DNA from: CAYIYO01 sp964367715
Lineage (GTDB): Bacteria > Chlamydiota > Chlamydiia > Chlamydiales > Criblamydiaceae
NCBI GenBank assembly: GCA_964367715.1
Contig: CAYIYO010000039.1
Coordinates: 1 to 17,067 of the forward strand
DNA: 17,067 nucleotides
Direction of reading: 5' to 3'
How positions within the stretch are numbered: the stretch's first letter is position 1; every line of letters starts with the position of its first letter. Below are positions 8,378 to 16,557 of this stretch, one piece after another. The notes under the pieces are model-generated. The model saw only the letters and a program-made list of their open reading frames with translations, ran no database searches and was not told the origin of the DNA. The translations under genes and the position numbers were made by a program.

Positions 8378-9133
8378 ATGTCCGCACAATCTACTTTAAA
8401 ACGTCATTTCACTGATCAACAACTTGCCGCCCTCGACCCTTCCTGCATCCCCACTCACATTGCCATCATCCCCGATGGCAATCGCCGCTGGGCACTGCGT
8501 CGAGCCGCCGCCGCCATCATTGGCCATGAGCGAGGAGCCGACACGTTAACAACGGTTGTCGAAGCTGCTAAGGAACTGGGAATCAAAGCGTTAACGATTT
8601 ATACATTTTCGACAGAAAATTGGCAGCGCCCAAAAGAAGAGGTCACCGCCCTAATGTGGCTTTTCGAACGCTATGTCCGCAAACAAGAAGCCACGATGAT
8701 TCAAGAAGGCACCCGCCTCATGACTATCGGCGACCTGTCTCAAATTCCTGACTCTGTCCGCCATTCCTTCGAACAAGTAAAACAATCCACCGCCCACTGC
8801 ACGGATATTGACTTGATCCTAGCAATCAACTATGGTGGGCGAAACGAGATTTGTAGAGCAGTGAAAAAGCTTCACCAGGATATTAAAGAGGGAAAAGTAG
8901 ACAAAGACTTTGATGAAGAAACTCTTGCTCAATACCTTGATACAGCTCCCTGGGGCGACCCCCAGCTATTAATAAGGACGAGCGGAGAGCTACGAACAAG
9001 CAATTTTCTTGTTTGGCAGCTTGCCTATACAGAATTTTATCTTGCAAATGTGTTATGGCCGGAGTTTTCTCCTCAGCACCTGTATGAGGCAGTGGTCGCA
9101 TTTCAAAAACGTGAACGGCGCTTAGGCAGCTAA
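8378..9133 (+). CDS. uppS: undecaprenyl diphosphate synthase (cis-prenyltransferase)
   Basis: This enzyme condenses isopentenyl diphosphate onto farnesyl diphosphate in cis to make the C55 lipid carrier for peptidoglycan and other envelope polymers. From the ATG at 8378 it has 251 residues, close to E. coli UppS (253). Family motifs run in order: HIAIIPDGNRRW with the essential Asp33, GHERGADTL with His50, YTFSTENWQRP, LAINYGGRNEI, and LLIRTSGELRTSNFLVWQ, whose arginines and serine bind the diphosphate. An ATG at 8360 would add six residues but lies almost at the predicted transcription start. No strong Shine-Dalgarno is visible for either start; GAGAGCGAG (about 8362-8370) is the nearest. 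It heads a compact operon with cdsA and cmk. Confidence 0.95.
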   Translation: MSAQSTLKRHFTDQQLAALDPSCIPTHIAIIPDGNRRWALRRAAAAIIGHERGADTLTTVVEAAKELGIKALTIYTFSTENWQRPKEEVTALMWLFERYVRKQEATMIQEGTRLMTIGDLSQIPDSVRHSFEQVKQSTAHCTDIDLILAINYGGRNEICRAVKKLHQDIKEGKVDKDFDEETLAQYLDTAPWGDPQLLIRTSGELRTSNFLVWQLAYTEFYLANVLWPEFSPQHLYEAVVAFQKRERRLGS

Positions 9134-9148
9134 TGGGGAAGGGGACCT

Positions 9149-10024
9149 ATGTTGTTAGAACAGATGAGTAAGTTTAAGCAGCGGTTAGCAGTCGGTGGAC
9201 TAGGGAGCATCCTCGTTCTGTTTGCCATCGCCTACGCCACGCATCCATTATTTCGTCCCATCTTTGTTCTCATGACAGCAATTGCCATCAGCTTCGCTCT
9301 TTGGGAATACTACCATATTGCCCACGGCAAAGGGCTAAAGCCTCTTTCCGCCGTCGGCATCGCAGCAACAGGATGCTATGTGGTCGCGACATTTTTGGGG
9401 ATTGAATACGCGTCTTTATCTTTGTTGCCAGGTGTCGTCCTCTTTTCTACGCTATGCGTCGTCCTTGCTTATTTTTTTGTCAAAGGAAGCGATCCCTTCA
9501 CCAATACGGCAGTGACGCTTTTTGGAATTCTTTATCTCACAATCCCTCTATCATTCATCATCAGCATCACCTACTTTTTTCCTCCCGAAGCCTCACAAGA
9601 TGGACGCATCTGGTTTCTCTACCTTCTTTTTGTCACCAAATTTACCGATGTCGGCGCTTACTTTTTTGGAAAAACATTAGGGAAGAATAAGTTGGTTCCT
9701 TTCATCAGCCCAAAAAAAACATGGGAAGGTGCCATTGGAGGCCTTACTATTGCAGTGATTACTAGCATCCTCTTTCAACAAATCATCACGCACTACTCCA
9801 CCACGCTACCTTTATTCCAAATGACATGGATGCAAAGCATTGTAATTGGAATCGCCATCAGTCTCCTCGCACAGTTTGGCGACCTGGCAGAATCGCTATT
9901 AAAGCGGGATGGGGGAGTCAAAGATAGCAGCCATCTTCCGGGCCTAGGCGGCATGCTCGACGTTGTCGATTCCCTAATTTTTACCGCACCTTTTGTTTAT
10001 TTTTTGATGAGAATTCAGTTCTAA
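9149..10024 (+). CDS. cdsA: phosphatidate cytidylyltransferase (CDP-diglyceride synthase)
   Basis: This integral membrane enzyme makes CDP-diacylglycerol from CTP and phosphatidate, the branch point of phospholipid synthesis. Its 291 residues contain roughly eight hydrophobic segments. The C-terminal cytidylyltransferase signature is present as SLLKRDGGVKDSSHLPGLGG (residues 249-268) followed by MLDVVDSL. KRD (252-254), KD (258-259), Asp271 and Asp274 are kept, but the usual HGG appears as LGG (Leu266) and the usual DR-x-D as DV-V-D. FTDVGAYFFGK and SPKKTWEG are also family motifs. A GGGGAAGGGG ribosome binding region (9135-9144) lies in the 15-base gap after uppS and fixes the start. Confidence 0.92.
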   Translation: MLLEQMSKFKQRLAVGGLGSILVLFAIAYATHPLFRPIFVLMTAIAISFALWEYYHIAHGKGLKPLSAVGIAATGCYVVATFLGIEYASLSLLPGVVLFSTLCVVLAYFFVKGSDPFTNTAVTLFGILYLTIPLSFIISITYFFPPEASQDGRIWFLYLLFVTKFTDVGAYFFGKTLGKNKLVPFISPKKTWEGAIGGLTIAVITSILFQQIITHYSTTLPLFQMTWMQSIVIGIAISLLAQFGDLAESLLKRDGGVKDSSHLPGLGGMLDVVDSLIFTAPFVYFLMRIQF

Positions 10025-10034
10025 GGAGTTTTTT

Positions 10035-10724
10035 ATGATTATCACCATCGATGGTGCCATCGCGACAGGAAAAAGTACAATCGCAAAAAAATTAGCACGC
10101 AGCATCGGATTTATCTATTTCGACACCGGCGCAATGTACCGCTGTCTCACGTATGGAATACTAAAAAATAAAATTGACGCAGAAAATGCAGAACAATTAT
10201 CCGCATTTCTAGAAAATTTTCATTTTGAAATAAAAATCAAACATGGCGAACGCCATTATTTTGTCGACGGAGAAGATATCACCGATGCCATCCGCGGCAC
10301 TGCCGTCACCGCGAACGTCTCCAGAATCGCTGCAATGAAACCTGTCCGCGAAAAACTTGTCCTCATCCAACGTGAATTTGCCAAAGGGGTAAATGCGGTA
10401 TTCGAAGGGCGCGACATGGGAACAATCGTCTTCCCTGATGCGGAAGTGAAGGTGTATTTGACAGGGAAACCAGAAGTGCGCGCCTTGCGCCGCTACGAAG
10501 AGTTTAAAGCAAAATATCCGGAAGAATACAAAGACCTCACCTACGAACAAACACTAGAAGACATCAATAACAGAGATCGCATCGACTCCACACGTGACCT
10601 CTCACCTCTTCGCCAAGCAGAAGGCGCGTGCCTCATCGACACCTCCGACCTTCAAATCGATGAAATCATCACCCGCATCCAAGAATTCAAAGATACTCGC
10701 AAAACACGTTTTCCCGCCGAATAA
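10035..10724 (+). CDS. cmk: cytidylate kinase (CMP/dCMP kinase)
   Basis: This cytoplasmic kinase phosphorylates CMP and dCMP with ATP, recycling the CMP released when CDP-diacylglycerol is used, which makes functional sense next to cdsA. Its 229 residues match the family length. The P-loop GAIATGKST spans residues 7-15. FDTGAMYR (29-36) and FEGRDMGT (123-130) form the nucleotide monophosphate site. INNRDRIDSTRDLSPLRQAE (177-196) is the conserved lid/NMP segment, and IDTSDLQIDEI closes the domain. The AAGGAG ribosome binding site (10023-10028) overlaps the cdsA stop codon, six bases before the start, so the genes are tightly coupled. Confidence 0.96.
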   Translation: MIITIDGAIATGKSTIAKKLARSIGFIYFDTGAMYRCLTYGILKNKIDAENAEQLSAFLENFHFEIKIKHGERHYFVDGEDITDAIRGTAVTANVSRIAAMKPVREKLVLIQREFAKGVNAVFEGRDMGTIVFPDAEVKVYLTGKPEVRALRRYEEFKAKYPEEYKDLTYEQTLEDINNRDRIDSTRDLSPLRQAEGACLIDTSDLQIDEIITRIQEFKDTRKTRFPAE

Positions 10725-10759
10725 AAGCAGGAAAAGGTCAGTCTGAATGAATAGTAGCC

Positions 10760-10795
10760 GAAGCCTTTGAGGCTTCTAATAATTTTAGAATTTTT
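10760..10795 (+). terminator. putative intrinsic terminator after cmk
   Basis: GAAGCC (10760-10765) and GGCTTC (10771-10776) form a perfect 6-bp stem with loop TTTGA. AT-rich sequence with TTTT and TTTTT runs follows, up to 10795. The T tract does not follow the stem immediately, so its efficiency is uncertain. The position between convergent cmk and thrC fits; on the minus strand no T run follows the hairpin, so it would serve the plus-strand operon only. Confidence 0.5.
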
Positions 10796-10814
10796 CAGTC
10801 ACACGAAGAGCCTT

Positions 10815-12125
10815 TTAAAGGGAAAGTCCAATTAAAAAATCTTTTAAATCTTCGAAGCGGTTGGGGAGTTCTATCGTTTGCTTTTCTTGTTCAAACGCAC
10901 GCTTTAACCGTTCTGGAATTTGCACGTCGCGATGAATTAACGGTTGAACAATGTCTGCAAATTTTGCAGGATGGGCAGTCTCCAAAAAGACGCCGGGATA
11001 ATTTGATGGATTCTTTTTTTGATAATTGATAAGTCCCAAATAGGCGACCGCTCCGTGTGGATCGGCGATGTATCCATATTTAGAGTAGAGCTCTTCGATC
11101 GCTTTCTTTGTTTGTTCGTCGGTGAAGCTCTCTCCGACGATATCCTGGATCATATGCTGATGGTTATATTGATATAGGTCGAGCATGCGCGCAAAATTGC
11201 TCGGATTCCCCACATCCATCGCATTGGAGAGCGTATGTTTTGAAGGCTGCGGGCGATAATGTCCCGTCTCTAAAAATTGAGGAACAATATCATTCGCATT
11301 TGTCGCCGCAATAAAGCGCGCAACGGGGAGTCCCATCCGCATCGCAATCAGTCCAGCGGTGAGATTTCCAAAGTTTCCTGAGGGGACGGAAAAGATCGGG
11401 GGAGGCGACCGCGGGCGCATCTGCGCATAGGCGTAGAAGTAATAAAAGGTCTGAGGGATAAGTCGTGCAATATTAATGGAATTTGCGGATGTGAGACTGA
11501 CCAGCTCGTTAAGCTCTTTGTCGGCAAATGCCATTTTGACAAGGTTCTGACAATCATCAAAAACCCCTTTCACTTCTAGCGCGGTAATATTTCGTCCCAA
11601 GGTCGTCATCTGCTTTTCTTGAGTCGCGCTAATTTTTCCCTTAGGATAGAGGATGACGACGCGAATCCCAGAAATCCCATAAAAGGCGTCCGCAATGGCA
11701 CTTCCTGTATCACCCGAGGTCGCCACAAGGATAGTCAACTCCCGATTGCGATTGCGCGCAAAATAGCGCATGAGCTGCGCCATGAAGCGTGCACCGAAGT
11801 CCTTAAAGGAAAGGGTGGGTCCGTGAAACAGCTCTAGCACGGACAACGTCCCAGTTAAAGGAAAAAGGGGGGCATCAAATGTGCAAGACTTTAGGATGAT
11901 CTCGACCAATTCCTCGTCAGGAACTGCTTGATCGATCATGTTCTTCGCCACTCCCAGCGCAATCTCTGGTAATGACATATGATGCATTCCTCTCAAAAAG
12001 AAGATATCCATCGGAAGAATTTCATGGGGCATAAAAAGTCCGCCATCATTCGCGATCCCTTTCATGACGGCATCATAAAATGAAACTTGGCGGTCCTGCT
12101 GTCTAGTACTATAGAAAAAAATCAT
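10815..12125 (-). CDS. thrC: threonine synthase
   Basis: This PLP enzyme converts O-phosphohomoserine to threonine, the last pathway step. Its 436 residues match the E. coli-like class (428). The N-terminal segment with YSTR and DGGLFMP is typical. The PLP lysine is Lys108 in TLSFKDFGARF, and ATSGDTGSA (135-143) binds the cofactor phosphate. PSGNFGN is also a family motif. The start codon overlaps the thrB stop as ATGA, so translation is probably coupled. It is the last gene of the thr operon and ends 90 bases from convergent cmk. No hairpin followed by a T run is evident after it on the minus strand. Confidence 0.95.
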   Translation of the reverse strand: MIFFYSTRQQDRQVSFYDAVMKGIANDGGLFMPHEILPMDIFFLRGMHHMSLPEIALGVAKNMIDQAVPDEELVEIILKSCTFDAPLFPLTGTLSVLELFHGPTLSFKDFGARFMAQLMRYFARNRNRELTILVATSGDTGSAIADAFYGISGIRVVILYPKGKISATQEKQMTTLGRNITALEVKGVFDDCQNLVKMAFADKELNELVSLTSANSINIARLIPQTFYYFYAYAQMRPRSPPPIFSVPSGNFGNLTAGLIAMRMGLPVARFIAATNANDIVPQFLETGHYRPQPSKHTLSNAMDVGNPSNFARMLDLYQYNHQHMIQDIVGESFTDEQTKKAIEELYSKYGYIADPHGAVAYLGLINYQKKNPSNYPGVFLETAHPAKFADIVQPLIHRDVQIPERLKRAFEQEKQTIELPNRFEDLKDFLIGLSL

Positions 12126-13042
12126 GGAAGTTCTCGCACCCCTTGTTGATTTATCCTGGAAACATATCCATCACAGGAGAGATCTTTGCATGCATTTTTC
12201 ATTGCTTCACAGACCCTTTGCGCATCTTCAAGAGAGGTCGCTAAGGCAAAGAGAGAAGGGCCGGATCCGGATAGGCTACATCCTAGGGCTCCTGCCTCGA
12301 GAGCGGCTGTTTTTATAAAATAAAAATTTGAAATTAAGGGTGCGCGCAGGGGCTCTACAATCACATCTTGAAGGCAATTTCGAATTAATTCCACATTCCC
12401 TTGAGTCAGCCCTAATACCAGTCCTGCAATATTTCCACTCTGTTCCACATGCTGTTTTAGTGTGATCTTTTCTGTGAGTAGTTCGCGCGCCATTCCGGTA
12501 CTGATGGCAATATGTGGATGCAACACCGCACAAAATAAAGGAACGGAACAAGGGATCTGTTGGACATCAAGAGGGGAATAGCTGCGCACCAAAACAAAGC
12601 CACCCAAGAGTGCAGGAGCAACATTGTCGGCATGGGCGCTTCCACATGCAGCGCGTTCTCCTTCCATCGCAAAAGCGATCAATTCTTTGGTAGAAAGAGG
12701 GGAGTTGAATAATTTATTTACAGCAAACACCGCTGCAGCTGCACTCGCCGCACTTGATCCCAAGCCACTCTCCAAAGGCATCTTTTTGTGAAGAGTAAGA
12801 GAAACCCCCTGGGCTGCCTTAAGGTACCCTAAAAGTGCCTCTGCTGCAGCGCCTGCACTATTTTTTATAGGATCATAGGGGAGTATTGCCCCTTCAATTT
12901 TTTCAATGACAACTCCCGGCGTATCCGTTAAAGTCGCTGTCAGCTCATCCCCAGGGGAGTCCAATGCGAAGCCGAGGATATCAAATCCACACGCCACATT
13001 CGCGACTGTTGCAGGAGCATACACGCGCACTTTTTTCGTCAT
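12122..13042 (-). CDS. thrB: homoserine kinase (GHMP family)
   Basis: This kinase phosphorylates homoserine with ATP to give O-phosphohomoserine for ThrC. Its 306 residues match E. coli ThrB (310). The N-terminus VRVYAPATVANVACGFDILG is characteristic. The GHMP ATP-binding motif is PLESGLGSSAASAAAAV starting at residue 89, and the third GHMP motif is SGSGPSLFAL at 258-267. The start overlaps the end of asd by four bases (ATGA) and its stop overlaps thrC the same way, so all three are probably translated in a chain. Confidence 0.96.
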   Translation of the reverse strand: MTKKVRVYAPATVANVACGFDILGFALDSPGDELTATLTDTPGVVIEKIEGAILPYDPIKNSAGAAAEALLGYLKAAQGVSLTLHKKMPLESGLGSSAASAAAAVFAVNKLFNSPLSTKELIAFAMEGERAACGSAHADNVAPALLGGFVLVRSYSPLDVQQIPCSVPLFCAVLHPHIAISTGMARELLTEKITLKQHVEQSGNIAGLVLGLTQGNVELIRNCLQDVIVEPLRAPLISNFYFIKTAALEAGALGCSLSGSGPSLFALATSLEDAQRVCEAMKNACKDLSCDGYVSRINQQGVRELP

Positions 13043-14091
13043 TCAATCATCCCTTTTTTTACCATGAGCTCGGCGATCAAAATCGCACATCCCGCCGCGC
13101 CACGGATGGTATTGTGGGAAAGGATGGTAAACTTCCACTCCAAAATCGAACATGGGCGCAATCGTCCAATCGACACAGTCATTCCCTTGTCGAGATGACG
13201 ATGCAGTTTTGGTTGCGGATGCCGCTCATCATCAAAATAGACGAGGGGGGAAGAGGGTGCCATCGGCAGCTTGAGCTGTTGTGGCTCGCCCTGAAAATTT
13301 CTCCATGCGGCAATGATCTCTTCGGCCTGCGCAGGCTTTTTTAATTTTATCGCTACACTTTCGGTATGGCCATCCATGACAGCAACTCGATTGCATTGGG
13401 CACTGATCGTGACGTCATAATTATGAATCGTATTGTTCTTCAACGTCCCTAAAATCTTCTGCGGCTCCGTTTCGACCTTATCTTCTTCACCTGAAATAAA
13501 AGGGATGACGTTATCCAAAATATCAAAGCTGGGCACTCCAGGATATCCTGCGCCAGAGATTGCCTGCATGGTCACAACCTGCACTTTATCGAGTCCCCAG
13601 TTATCTGCAAGGGGTTTCAGCGCCATGACAAGTCCTATGACGGAACAATTCGGATTCGTCACAATACTCCCTTTCCCATATTTCTGCGCACGTAGCAAGG
13701 GTAGATGGTCGCTATTGACCTCAGGAACCAGCAATGGCACATCAGAATCCATGCGGTGATTGCGCGAATTGGAAATGACGGTATAGCCTGCCTTTGCGAA
13801 GGCCTCTTCGACCTCTCCGGCAACACTGGAATCAAGTCCCGAAAAAACAATTTTACAGGGAAGTGTGGGTATACAGTTCGATACGATCAGCTGTCCCACA
13901 TGTTCTGGAAGGGGAGTGGCCTGCATCCATTTCATTGCCTCACAATACTTTTTCCCTTCTGATCGTTCGGACGCCGCCACAGCGACGACCTCAAACCACG
14001 GATGATTCTCTAATAGCTCAATGAATTTTTGTCCGACCATTCCCGTGGCTCCCAATACGCCCACAGGAATTTTTTTGGCTTCTTTTTCCAT
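13039..14091 (-). CDS. asd: aspartate-semialdehyde dehydrogenase, archaeal/fungal-like subclass
   Basis: This enzyme reduces aspartyl phosphate to aspartate semialdehyde with NADPH, the branch point to threonine/methionine and to lysine/DAP. Its 350 residues carry the NADP-binding GVLGATGMVG (11-20), TNPNCSVIGL with catalytic Cys149, QAISGAGYPGVPS (176-188) and CNRVAVMDGHTE with catalytic His242. The motifs ISNSRNHRMDSDVPLLVPEV and QAISGAGYPG look like the subclass known from archaea and fungi rather than the E. coli-type enzyme. That is recognition by eye. It starts two bases after the thrA stop, with thrB overlapping its end. Besides threonine it could supply DAP for the MurE of this window. 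Confidence 0.93.
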   Translation of the reverse strand: MEKEAKKIPVGVLGATGMVGQKFIELLENHPWFEVVAVAASERSEGKKYCEAMKWMQATPLPEHVGQLIVSNCIPTLPCKIVFSGLDSSVAGEVEEAFAKAGYTVISNSRNHRMDSDVPLLVPEVNSDHLPLLRAQKYGKGSIVTNPNCSVIGLVMALKPLADNWGLDKVQVVTMQAISGAGYPGVPSFDILDNVIPFISGEEDKVETEPQKILGTLKNNTIHNYDVTISAQCNRVAVMDGHTESVAIKLKKPAQAEEIIAAWRNFQGEPQQLKLPMAPSSPLVYFDDERHPQPKLHRHLDKGMTVSIGRLRPCSILEWKFTILSHNTIRGAAGCAILIAELMVKKGMIE

Positions 14092-14093
14092 AC

Positions 14094-16544
14094 TTATACT
14101 GCTCCAATACGAATGATATCTGCCAACACTTCTCCTGCAGTGACTTCTGCCCCTGCTCCCTGCCCTTTGATCACTAGTGGATTTTCTCGATAGCGTTCAG
14201 TGGTAAACGCGATGATATTATCACTTCCCTTTAAATGATAGAAGGGGTGATCCTGCGCGACTTCTTGTAGCCCCACCTTTCCGCGTCCTTCCGAAAAAGA
14301 CGCAATAAAACGTAACGCTCTCTTCTCTTCTAGTGCCTTCTTTCTTCTTTGATCAAATACGGTATCATACGTTTCAAGTTCATGATAAAAAGCATCGACA
14401 TCTTTAGTCTCAAAGCATTCAGAGGGCAATAAAGGAGTCAGTGTAATCTGATTCAATTCAAATGCATATCCACTTTCCCTAATAAGGATTAACAACTTTC
14501 GCATCACATCCATCCCATTCAAATCCTCACGTGGATCAGGCTCGGTGAATCCTTTGTGTTGCGCAGTGCGCACAACGGCGCTAAAAGATAGTTCAGGTGA
14601 AGTCATGAATGTATTAAAAATATAACTTAACGTTCCGGAGAGGATCGCCTCAATTTTTAGAATCTTATCCCCGCTACGGATCAAGTCAATGACAGTTCCA
14701 ATAATTGGCAATCCTGCCCCCACATTCGTTTCATACAAAAATTTTACGCCCCGTTTCTTCGATATGCTTTTGAGTTGCTGGTAGACAGGATACGAACCAG
14801 AATTCGCTTTTTTGTTAGGCGTGACAATCGAAATGCTTCCATCCAAAATCGATGCATACGCATCAGCCACCTCTTGATTCGACGTGCAATCAACGAAAAT
14901 GGTATTCGATAAATTGCACTCTTTCATCTTTGTCAGAAATGTCGACACATCCATCTGTGCATCCGAATTCTTTAATAGGGTCTCGTACTCCGCTAATTCT
15001 ATTCCTTGAGGAACAATCAAAAAATGACGGCTATTAGCAATTCCAACAACATTAAGGCGAACATTGTAATTTTTAGCGAGTGTCTCATTCTCTCTTTGAA
15101 TCTGCTGTAACAATGTTTTTCCAATCAAACCCACACCACAAATAAACAAATTAAGCGTCTTCACTTGCGATAAGAAAAAGGCCTGATGAATCACATTCAA
15201 CGCCTTCACTTCATCTTTCTTACTAATCACCATGGAAATATTATATTCGGAAGATCCCTGCGCAATCGTAATAATATTAATCCCATTCGTTCCCAACGCC
15301 CCAAAAAGCTTGCCTGCAATCCCCGGAATACGACACATATTCTCACCCACAACAGCAATGATGGACACTTCCTTGTCAACGGTGATCTCGTCAATAAGGC
15401 CGGCCTGCATTTCCAGCGCAAACTCCTCTTCAATGATCTCTACGGCATAGTCGGAAGATTGAGGAGCAATCGCAAAACAGATGGAATGCTCCGAAGACCC
15501 CTGAGAAATTAAAATAATGCTGATTTCCTTACGTGCCAGCGCACCAAATAAACGCGACGCCATCCCATATACACCCAAAATCCCCGCCCCTTCCACGCGA
15601 AATAATGACACTTGATCGATTGAGGTCAGTCCGCTAATCGGATGCATATGGTCACAGCTTTCGCTGGTGATCAACGTCCCTTCGGCGTCGGGAGTAAAGG
15701 TGTTTTTAATGCGGATCGGAATATTGCGCTGCAGCGCAGGCGCAATGGTTGGAGGATGGATCACTTTCGCACCAAAATGTGACATCTCCATCGCCTCCTT
15801 ATAGGTCATGCGGGCAATAGGGAACGCATCTTTTACCTTGCGCGGATCCGCTGTCATGACGCCGCTGACGTCGGTCCAAATCTCAATCTCTTCCGCGTTG
15901 AGCGCCGCGCCAATAATCGCCGCGGTGAAATCGGATCCCCCACGGCCTAACGTCGTGGTCTCGCCATTGGTGCTGCTAGCGATAAATCCCGTAATAATTG
16001 GAGTGCTCTGATTTTTCCCTAACGCACCCGCAATACGTGCATATGTTTGCTCATAATTGACGTGGGCTGCCCCAAAATGGCGGTCGGTTACAATGAGGGT
16101 GCGCGCATCAACAAACACTGCATTTTTGACTTTTACCTGCATTGCAGCAGCGATGATGTAAGCAGACAATCGCTCCCCGAAGCTCATTAAGAGGTCGAGT
16201 GAACGCTTGGTTAATTCTTTGATTAGCGCAATCCCTTGCAAGGCATCTGTCAACTCTTTGAATTCTTTTTCAAGGTGTGCATCGATAGGTGGTAAAGTGG
16301 CGGAAGGAATGAGTGCGTGGGCAATAGAAAAATGACGCTCTTTGATCTGGGCAAGATCCTGTACATAGGTCCCATCCCCCTGAGACGCTTTTTGTCCTAC
16401 GGCAATCAAGGAATCAGTCACTCCACCAAAGGCAGAAACAACGATGGCAACAGGATGGCGTGTTTGGGCAGCCACGACATCAATCACCTGCAGAATTCTT
16501 TCAGGCGTCGCCACCGACGACCCCCCAAATTTCATCACATGCAT
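14094..16544 (-). CDS. thrA: bifunctional aspartokinase / homoserine dehydrogenase I
   Basis: This fusion enzyme catalyses steps one and three of the pathway: phosphorylation of aspartate and reduction of aspartate semialdehyde to homoserine. Its 816 residues match E. coli ThrA (820). The kinase domain begins MHVMKFGGSSVA, with TLGRGGSDFTA (198-208) and IWTDVSGVMTADPR (222-235). Two ACT-type regulatory repeats follow at about 313-360 (VEGAGILGVYG) and 393-440 (VVGENMCRIPGIAG), each containing an AQG/SQGSSE segment, so feedback by threonine is likely. The dehydrogenase has the NAD(P) loop CGVGLIG (469-475), TPNKKA (575-580), TNVGAGLP (606-613), SGT (636-638), DPREDLNGMDV and KGQGAGAEVT. GAGGGA (plus 16551-16556) six bases upstream supports the start. 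It is the first gene of the operon. Confidence 0.96.
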   Translation of the reverse strand: MHVMKFGGSSVATPERILQVIDVVAAQTRHPVAIVVSAFGGVTDSLIAVGQKASQGDGTYVQDLAQIKERHFSIAHALIPSATLPPIDAHLEKEFKELTDALQGIALIKELTKRSLDLLMSFGERLSAYIIAAAMQVKVKNAVFVDARTLIVTDRHFGAAHVNYEQTYARIAGALGKNQSTPIITGFIASSTNGETTTLGRGGSDFTAAIIGAALNAEEIEIWTDVSGVMTADPRKVKDAFPIARMTYKEAMEMSHFGAKVIHPPTIAPALQRNIPIRIKNTFTPDAEGTLITSESCDHMHPISGLTSIDQVSLFRVEGAGILGVYGMASRLFGALARKEISIILISQGSSEHSICFAIAPQSSDYAVEIIEEEFALEMQAGLIDEITVDKEVSIIAVVGENMCRIPGIAGKLFGALGTNGINIITIAQGSSEYNISMVISKKDEVKALNVIHQAFFLSQVKTLNLFICGVGLIGKTLLQQIQRENETLAKNYNVRLNVVGIANSRHFLIVPQGIELAEYETLLKNSDAQMDVSTFLTKMKECNLSNTIFVDCTSNQEVADAYASILDGSISIVTPNKKANSGSYPVYQQLKSISKKRGVKFLYETNVGAGLPIIGTVIDLIRSGDKILKIEAILSGTLSYIFNTFMTSPELSFSAVVRTAQHKGFTEPDPREDLNGMDVMRKLLILIRESGYAFELNQITLTPLLPSECFETKDVDAFYHELETYDTVFDQRRKKALEEKRALRFIASFSEGRGKVGLQEVAQDHPFYHLKGSDNIIAFTTERYRENPLVIKGQGAGAEVTAGEVLADIIRIGAV

Positions 16545-16557
16545 CGCTAGTCCCTCT

